Source: JAXHUH01 sp034211175 (GTDB lineage: Bacteria > Actinomycetota > Acidimicrobiia > Acidimicrobiales > CAIXPF01). Taken from it: 10,835 nt of DNA. Made by a program: the position numbers and the translations under genes. The notes under the pieces are model-generated. The model worked only from the letters and a program-made list of their open reading frames with translations, made no database searches and had not been told where the DNA came from. The stretch lies in assembly GCA_034211175.1 (NCBI GenBank), contig JAXHUH010000035.1:1-10835 (forward strand). Reading direction: 5' to 3'. Shown piece after piece: positions 5,752-10,835 of this stretch. Every line of letters begins with the position of its first letter. Within the stretch, counting starts at the first letter, position 1.

Positions 5752-7263
5752 CTAGCCCGGCGCGGTGAGGCCCTCGGCGTCGGCCCCGGCCGCCGCCATC
5801 AGGTCGCCGAACGACTCGAGCAGATGGTCGCGCAGCTCGCCCGGGCTGTCGACGGCCTTCGGGTCGACGTGCAGGGTGGCGTCGAGCGAGCCGTCGTACG
5901 ACATCAGGGTGCAGTTCCACGCCGTGCCGGCCAGCGGTCCGATCGGGTGGTTGGCCAGCACCTTCGCCCCGCCGAGGTGGACCGGGAACGGGGCGTGGCG
6001 CAGGTTCGACGTGGCGAAGTCGACGTGACGGGTCTGGGACCGCGCCAGCTGGGTGAGCCACGGCGTGGGGAGCAGGTTGGCGACCCCGGCGAGACCGTCG
6101 ACCGGGTTGCCGTCGGCCGGCACGTCCTCCCGGACGGCGCGCAGGACCTCCGCGACCTGGGCGAAGCGGTCGGCGGGATCCGCGTAGGTCGCGGCCAGCC
6201 TGGCCTTCGCCAGGGTGAACGCGTTCGGGGGCGCCGACGCCACGCCGCCACGGGCGCTCATCGCGAACGTCGCGGTCAGGGTCTGGAGCGGCACGTCCCG
6301 GTCGTCGTGGTAGCGCACCGCTGCCTCCACCGCCGCCGCGAGGAACAGCTCGTTGACCGTCCCGCCGAGACCACGGGCCGCGGCCAGCACCGGCTCGAGC
6401 CGCAGCGAGAACGGCAGCAGCACCCTCCGCCGCGAACGCGCCCGCCACAGCGGTGAGCCGCCGTCGCGCCCGCCGGTCGACAGCTGGTCGGTGAGGGTCC
6501 GCACCGTGTCCAGGACCTGGCTCCCGACCTCGGGCGCCCGGGCCGGGTCGGCCGCGGTCATCATCACCTCCGCGGCGAGGCGGCGCATGCCGCCGAGCGG
6601 GCGGCGCAGCGCGTCCCCGAGGACGTTGCCGACTGCGTCGAACGGCGCTGCCGGCCCCTCGTCGACCCCATCGGTGCTGCGTCGGTGCCCGCCGGCCTGC
6701 GCCTCGGCCTCGGCGGCCGCGGCCAGCACCGCGTCGAGATCGACCTCGGGCGGCTCGGCCGCGTCGGCCTCGGCGAGGAGGTACTGCTCGGCCAGGCGCA
6801 GCGCACCCTCGCCGTCGACGACCGTGTGATGGAGCTTGACCAGCAGCGCGCCGCGGTCACCGCCGACCCCGTCGATGACCCAGAACTGCCACAGCGGCCG
6901 GCTGCGATCGAGCGGATCGGCCATCAGGTGGGCGCAGAGGTCCCACAGCGCGGCGTCCGTCGCCGGCGCGGGCAGCGCCACGTGGCGGACGTGGTGGTCG
7001 AGGTCGAGGTCGGTGTCGACCCGCCACTGGGGGACGGCGAGCCCGGTCGGCCCGGCCACCACCCGCTCCCGAAGCCGGGGCACGGCCGCCACCGCGGCGG
7101 CCATCCGTCGGCGGAGCGCCCGGTGGTCGATCGGGCCGTCACACAGCAGGACGGTGCCGATGTTCGAGCTGAGCAGCGGGTCCTCCTCGACGTGCCACAT
7201 CAGCGCCTCGGCGTCGCTCATGTGGTGGTCGGGGCCACCGTCCTCCCCGTCGGCATCGGCCAT
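5752..7263 (-). CDS. Wax ester synthase / acyl-CoA:diacylglycerol acyltransferase (WS/DGAT)
   Basis: About 503 residues from the ATG at 7263. The active-site motif HHTVVDG (H145, H146, D150, G151 in this numbering) is intact. It follows the conserved RPLWQFWVIDG segment and precedes GALRLAEQYLL. Before it come the family N-terminal block and PRLRERV. The C-terminal half carries the second family domain (DUF1298-like): VNELFLAAAVEAAVRYH, then SNLRHAPFPVHLGGAKV, then LMSYDGSLDATLHVDPKAV. The enzyme transfers acyl-CoA to diacylglycerol or a fatty alcohol at the inner membrane, making storage triacylglycerol or wax ester. Which product cannot be told. Start is unsure: an ATG at 7302 gives 516 residues, and one near 7221 gives about 489 and would place the HH motif near residue 131, close to its position in Acinetobacter AtfA. 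None has a clear Shine-Dalgarno. It lies downstream of the helicase-like gene on the same strand, so co-transcription is possible. Confidence 0.93.
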   Translation of the reverse strand: MADADGEDGGPDHHMSDAEALMWHVEEDPLLSSNIGTVLLCDGPIDHRALRRRMAAAVAAVPRLRERVVAGPTGLAVPQWRVDTDLDLDHHVRHVALPAPATDAALWDLCAHLMADPLDRSRPLWQFWVIDGVGGDRGALLVKLHHTVVDGEGALRLAEQYLLAEADAAEPPEVDLDAVLAAAAEAEAQAGGHRRSTDGVDEGPAAPFDAVGNVLGDALRRPLGGMRRLAAEVMMTAADPARAPEVGSQVLDTVRTLTDQLSTGGRDGGSPLWRARSRRRVLLPFSLRLEPVLAAARGLGGTVNELFLAAAVEAAVRYHDDRDVPLQTLTATFAMSARGGVASAPPNAFTLAKARLAATYADPADRFAQVAEVLRAVREDVPADGNPVDGLAGVANLLPTPWLTQLARSQTRHVDFATSNLRHAPFPVHLGGAKVLANHPIGPLAGTAWNCTLMSYDGSLDATLHVDPKAVDSPGELRDHLLESFGDLMAAAGADAEGLTAPG

Positions 7264-7313
7264 GGGGGCGAGCGTAATCCGCACGCCGTCACCCGATCGC
7301 ATGGCGACCGCGC

Positions 7314-7328
7314 GCCCGGGTACCGGGC
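7314..7328. other. Short inverted repeat between helicase-like gene and WS/DGAT gene
   Basis: GCCCGG, 3-base loop GTA, CCGGGC: a 6-bp perfect stem in the gap of about 50-90 bases between two minus-strand genes. It could be a weak terminator, an operator or chance in GC-rich DNA. No T-run follows. Confidence 0.25.
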
Positions 7329-7353
7329 CGACGCGAGGGGCGGCCGGAGGTGC

Positions 7354-10300
7354 TCAGATCTGGCGGCGCAGGGTGGTGCCGTCGTCGGTCACGTGGCCGG
7401 CCGCGACGAAGTGGGACACGACCGTGTCGACGGCCTCGCTCAGGCGCCGATCCCCGGCCTCCCACCGGTACAGCGCGGCCAGGCGGTCGACGAGGTCGTC
7501 GCGGGTGCAGCCTTCCGGTGCCTCGCCGAGCAGGTGGTGGACCGCCCGGCCGAGCTCGGCCAGCGGCACGTGGGCGACCGCCCGGCGGGTGCGCAGATCG
7601 GCCGTCGGCAGGCGCACCGGGCCGGGCACCCGTCCCGGCACCGTGACGATCCCGTCGGCGTCGACCGACAGGCCGGCCGCCGCGAGCTCACCGAGCGCGG
7701 CGTCGATGACGTCCGCGGCGGTCCGCGGTGCGGGCCAGGCGGCGAGGACGAGCTCCCGCACCCGTTCGCGGTGGACCGGGGCCTCGATGTCGACGATGTC
7801 CCGGACGAGGTCGTTGAGCATCGGGCGGGCGACGGGCTGGTCGATCGCCGGGCGGTTGGTGTGGGACAGGTCGGCCGCCGTGTACGCGCTCGCCCAGGCC
7901 GGAAGGCCCGACGCGTCGGCCGGGACCGCGGCCGGCGGCGACGGCTGCGGTGGCCGGGGCCGGCGGGCGGCCGCCGACCGGTCGCCGGCGGTGTCGTTGT
8001 CGGCTGTGTGGTCGGCAGTGTCGTCATCGGGGTTGCGCTCGGCCACCGTCGACGGGCCGTCCCCGGCCTCGTCGTCGATCGCCCCCGGCGCGGGTCGGGC
8101 GGAGCGGAGCACCCGGTCGAGCGTCTCGTGGACCCGGGCGAGCTCGCCGTCGCGGTCGAGCAGCCAACGCGACGCACAGACCTGGTGGTGGTGGAGCCCG
8201 CGCCGGAGGAGCTCCTCCTGGCCGAGCCGCACCCGGTCCCGCAGGTGGGGCGCGGCATCGAACGCGTGCTCGTCGAGCTCGATGGCGACACGGGGTCCCT
8301 CGTCGTCGGGATGGCCGACGAGCAGGTCGCAGCGGTGGGTCCGCCGACCCGTCACCTCGACGGAGAGCCCGTCGGCCCGCAGCAGGGCCGCGACCTCGCT
8401 GACGATCGGGTGGACCTCGAACGGGAGCGGATCGCCGCCGTCGGTGTCGGGCGCGACGGCGCCGGGCCCGAGGAGCAGCTCGACCCGCTCGCTGGCCATG
8501 GCCAGCGCGCGCTCGGCCACGGCCCGGTCGGTCGCCGGGTCGGCGCCGGTGAGCCAGCCGATGGCGGTCCGGGCCGACGCCCCCGCCAGTTCGGACGGCG
8601 TGCCCGCGACGACGGGCACGGTTCGGGTCACGTCGGCGGCCAGCGCGGCCTCGACCTCCACCGCGTCGTCCTCGCTGGCGACCACGACCGCGAGTCGGCG
8701 TCGGGTGTCGGCCCGCTGGTCGGCCCGGACGAGCTCGGCGATGCGGGTGGGGGCGTCGGTCCCGGCGACGTCGGCGACCACGCCGACGCCGCGGGGCCGG
8801 TCGTCGGCGCCGGCGCACGGGTAGCGGCGGGCGCCGAGGGCGAGGTCGGGGTGGCGGCTGCGGTGGTCGGTCCGCAACCCGACGCGGCCCAGCCGGTCCT
8901 CCATTGCCTCGGCGGCATCGTCGGGCACGGCGAGGACGAGCTGGTCACCCCGTGCCGCGACGGCGGCGAGGCGGGCCTCGCTCGGCCGCTGCGCGAGGTC
9001 GGCGACGACGACATCGGTGACCCAGTCGGGTGGCAGCAGCGTGGTGGCCTGCTCGACGGTCGCCACCACACACGGGAACGCGGCGCGGATGACGTCGCCG
9101 CCCCGTTCCAGCAGCTCGGGGAGGTCGTCGATCGACCGGAGCGCGTCGAGGTCGGTCGGCCGGGGCGGGGTGATTGCCCGGCGGGCGTCCGCGGTGCGTG
9201 CGAGCCCGCTGCGGCGGTCGAGCCCCCGGTACTCGGTGAGCAGCTCCTCGAGGTGGTCGGGGTCGCCGTCGCGGGACGCGGGGGCGGCGCGGTCGAGCAC
9301 GTCGGCCGCCCACCGGCTCAGCAGGCGCGTCTCGACGATCTGCCAGGCGTGGCCGCCGCCGATGCCGTGGTCGACGCACCAGTGGGCCAGCGCCCCGACG
9401 CCGACGTCGTCGAGCTCGTCGAGGAGGCGCTCCTGGCGCGCGTGGAGCGCGAGGTCCGCGCCGTGGTCGACGAGCCGGTCGAGCACGGCGGCGATGGACT
9501 CGAACGTGCCCTCGAGGGAACGGGCGACATCGTGGCGGCGGGGGGCGGTGAAGGCGTCGGCGACCGCGTCGGCCGCCACGCGCCACGCATCGACGGCCGC
9601 CGCCAGCGGCCCGGTGTCGACGGGCTGGGCCAGCAGCCGGGACGCGAGTCGCTCGGGCACGGCGCCTCCGAGCGCGGCTCTCGCCCTCTCGATGCGCTCG
9701 AGGAGGGCGTCGAGCGCCGCCCAGTCGGCCGGTGCCTCGGGGTAGTGCTCGCCGAGGAGGTGCCACGCGTCGCGCGCGGCCTCCTCGACGGTCCGGTACG
9801 TGCGGTGCAGCCCGGCGACGTGGTCGAGCGCGGCGCGGGTCGCGTCGAGGTCGAGCGGGCGGCCGACCGCGGCGCTGACCTGGTCGATGGCGTTGGCGGC
9901 GCTGTCGGCGATGCTCGCCACGCGGCCGCACCAGGCCCCGAGGTCGCCGAGCGGCACGAGCGACACCTCGTCGCCGAGGCCGAGCAGCGCCTCCACCTCG
10001 TCGAGCCAGGCGGTGACGGCGTCGCGCAGGCCCCGGCCGCGCTCGGCGAGCTCGGGGTGGATCGGCACGTTGGACGACAGCAGGTTGGCCGCGGTCCCCG
10101 GATCGGCCTCGTCGCCGACGAGCTCCACCGCCCGGGACGCGGCGCCGTGGGCGTCCGCGAGGCGGTGCCAGTCGGTGGCCTGGCCCGCGTACAGCGGGCT
10201 CGAGGCGACGTTGGCATGGGTCGCCTCGGCGTGGACGAACGCCTCGGTCGCCTGCTGCCAGGCGATGGCGTCGTCCAGCCGTTCGAGCACGACCCCGTCG

Positions 10301-10835
10301 ACCCTGCCCTCGCGGGTGGCGCGGCCGAGGGCCTGGCGGTCCGCCCGGGCGACCTTGCGGTGGGGGAGCCAGCTGCGGCCGTCGCCGACCTGGCTCGCGA
10401 TGCCCTCGAGATCGAGTGCGAGCACGTCCTCGGTGAAGACGTCGGACGCCCGGCGGCGGGCGTTCTCGAGATCGGTGCAGGCCTGGCGCAGCGCGAGGAT
10501 CCCGGCGGCGACGGCGTCGATCGTGGCCCGGTCGAACCACGGGCGCTCGGGCCGCACCTCGGCGTCGGCCATCGCGGCCAGCTCGCCGAGGTCGCGGGCG
10601 CGGGCCAGCGTGAGACGGGACCCGTCGATGCCGAACACCGACGCCAGCCGTCCGGCGTCGGCGCTCATGGCGATGAGCCGGGTCGTGTCTCCGCAGCGGG
10701 CGGCGACCGCCCGGAGGCGGTCGCCGCCGTCGGTCCCGGAGATCGTCCACGGCAGGGTCGGGTCGTCGCCGGCCCAGCCCACGGGCTCGAGCGCGGCCCG
10801 CAGCGCGGGGTCGATGAGGCTCCACGCGGACCCGA
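7354..10835 (-). CDS. Large helicase-like protein with Vsr-type nuclease and DUF3320 domains (N-terminus outside window)
   Basis: The frame stays open to the right edge. A GTG at 10782 is a possible start, but the residues upstream (SAWSLIDPALRAALEPV) fit the same fold, so the gene very likely continues and the DUF4011 domain and Walker A would lie beyond. Numbering from that GTG: residues 1-560 are a long helical insert like the one that follows Walker A in DUF4011-type SF1 helicases (DVLALDLEGIASQVG, PLYAGQATDWHRLADA, ELLTEYRGLDRR). Residues 569-770 are the motor remnant (FPCVVATVEQAT, DVVVADLAQ, HRSRHPDL, ERALAMASERVELLLG). Residues 786-893 are a PD-(D/E)XK fold of the MTES_1575/Vsr-like type, with D819 in CDLLVG and E835/D837 in AIELDEHAF, then LRDRVRLGQEELLRRGL. 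Residues 900-960 are an acidic then Pro-rich linker. Residues 985-1140 are DUF3320. The role is probably nucleic-acid processing or defence. The WS/DGAT gene follows on the same strand. Confidence 0.85.
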   Translation of the reverse strand, partial: GSAWSLIDPALRAALEPVGWAGDDPTLPWTISGTDGGDRLRAVAARCGDTTRLIAMSADAGRLASVFGIDGSRLTLARARDLGELAAMADAEVRPERPWFDRATIDAVAAGILALRQACTDLENARRRASDVFTEDVLALDLEGIASQVGDGRSWLPHRKVARADRQALGRATREGRVDGVVLERLDDAIAWQQATEAFVHAEATHANVASSPLYAGQATDWHRLADAHGAASRAVELVGDEADPGTAANLLSSNVPIHPELAERGRGLRDAVTAWLDEVEALLGLGDEVSLVPLGDLGAWCGRVASIADSAANAIDQVSAAVGRPLDLDATRAALDHVAGLHRTYRTVEEAARDAWHLLGEHYPEAPADWAALDALLERIERARAALGGAVPERLASRLLAQPVDTGPLAAAVDAWRVAADAVADAFTAPRRHDVARSLEGTFESIAAVLDRLVDHGADLALHARQERLLDELDDVGVGALAHWCVDHGIGGGHAWQIVETRLLSRWAADVLDRAAPASRDGDPDHLEELLTEYRGLDRRSGLARTADARRAITPPRPTDLDALRSIDDLPELLERGGDVIRAAFPCVVATVEQATTLLPPDWVTDVVVADLAQRPSEARLAAVAARGDQLVLAVPDDAAEAMEDRLGRVGLRTDHRSRHPDLALGARRYPCAGADDRPRGVGVVADVAGTDAPTRIAELVRADQRADTRRRLAVVVASEDDAVEVEAALAADVTRTVPVVAGTPSELAGASARTAIGWLTGADPATDRAVAERALAMASERVELLLGPGAVAPDTDGGDPLPFEVHPIVSEVAALLRADGLSVEVTGRRTHRCDLLVGHPDDEGPRVAIELDEHAFDAAPHLRDRVRLGQEELLRRGLHHHQVCASRWLLDRDGELARVHETLDRVLRSARPAPGAIDDEAGDGPSTVAERNPDDDTADHTADNDTAGDRSAAARRPRPPQPSPPAAVPADASGLPAWASAYTAADLSHTNRPAIDQPVARPMLNDLVRDIVDIEAPVHRERVRELVLAAWPAPRTAADVIDAALGELAAAGLSVDADGIVTVPGRVPGPVRLPTADLRTRRAVAHVPLAELGRAVHHLLGEAPEGCTRDDLVDRLAALYRWEAGDRRLSEAVDTVVSHFVAAGHVTDDGTTLRRQI
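7363..7830 (-). other. DUF3320 domain at the C-terminus of the helicase-like protein
   Basis: Residues 985-1140 begin with RPMLNDLVRDIVDIEAPVH and show the characteristic run of two winged-helix-like units (RVRELVLAAWPAPRTAADVI; CTRDDLVDRLAALYRW). In other proteins this domain caps the DUF4011/helicase/nuclease architecture, which is the main reason the whole gene can be assigned to that group. Confidence 0.75.
8104..8427 (-). other. Vsr/MTES_1575-type PD-(D/E)XK nuclease domain within the helicase-like protein
   Basis: The segment begins PFEVHPIVSEVAALLRADG, the usual entry helix of this domain. It carries a first acidic residue in CDLLVG (D819) and the ExD pair in AIELDEHAF (E835, D837), followed by the basic helix LRDRVRLGQEELL and a His cluster. 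In relatives the pattern is IDLAV...IECDG.xYH. Here the Gly after the Asp is Glu and the following Tyr-His is replaced by Ala-Phe, but the metal-binding acids are kept. Confidence 0.7.

Noticed and set aside
4826..6448. A long minus-strand open frame running over the anchored-protein gene and into the WS/DGAT gene out of frame
   Set aside because: Dominated by Arg/Gly runs from the reverse reading of Pro/Thr and RG tracts; it overlaps the conserved C-terminal acyltransferase domain in the wrong frame.
6836..8824. A 662-codon plus-strand open frame over the helicase-like and WS/DGAT genes
   Set aside because: The translation is Ser/Arg/Ala/Thr-rich with no recognisable motif and runs antisense to conserved domains (DUF3320, nuclease); composition artefact.
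10782..10782. GTG at 10782 as the true start of the helicase-like gene
   Set aside because: The frame is open to the window edge with family-like residues upstream, and the domains expected before this point (DUF4011, Walker A) are missing; treated as partial instead.

Overview
The window is very GC-rich DNA with third codon positions almost all G or C, GTG as well as ATG starts, and mostly weak Shine-Dalgarno sequences. The gene content (actinobacterial-type SigE-like ECF sigma factor, HAD-IB/PlsC fusion, WS/DGAT acyltransferase, Pro/Thr-rich anchored protein) points to a high-GC actinomycete. An Acidimicrobiia-like lineage is my guess from protein flavour, not a proven placement. I see no tRNA, rRNA, CRISPR array, insertion sequence or phage gene, and no gap between genes longer than about 200 bases.

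Layout. (1) 1-612 (+): C-terminal end of a SulP-type anion transporter with its STAS domain. (2) 602-1528 (-): an aldo/keto reductase whose stop overlaps the transporter's stop tail to tail. (3) 1586-3001 (-): a HAD-IB phosphatase fused to a PlsC-type acyltransferase. (4) A divergent 201-base promoter region, 3002-3202. (5) 3203-5716 (+): a three-gene set made of an ECF sigma factor, a translationally coupled single-pass membrane protein that is probably its anti-sigma factor, and, after an intergenic spacer with three 18-bp tandem repeats, a second single-pass protein with a Pro/Thr stalk and an Arg/Gly/Asp repeat tail. A hairpin at 5727-5744 separates this set from the convergent genes. (6) 5752-7263 (-): a wax-ester synthase/diacylglycerol acyltransferase. 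(7) 7354-10835 (-): the C-terminal part of a very large helicase-like protein of the DUF4011 / SF1 helicase / Vsr-like nuclease (MTES_1575) / DUF3320 architecture. Its start lies beyond the right edge.

How they may work together. The PlsC fusion (phospholipid/triacylglycerol precursor acylation) and the WS/DGAT (last step of storage-lipid synthesis) give the window a lipid theme, although they are not in one operon. The sigma/anti-sigma pair plus a third surface-exposed protein looks like a cell-envelope sensing cassette; the sensing role is inferred. The large helicase-like protein is the most unusual item. The part visible here keeps a plausible nuclease core (D...ExD) and recognisable remnants of the SF1 motor, but the Walker B and motif VI regions look degenerate. 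It may therefore be a motor-dead relative of the helicase-nucleases that include the antiviral gene Hhe.
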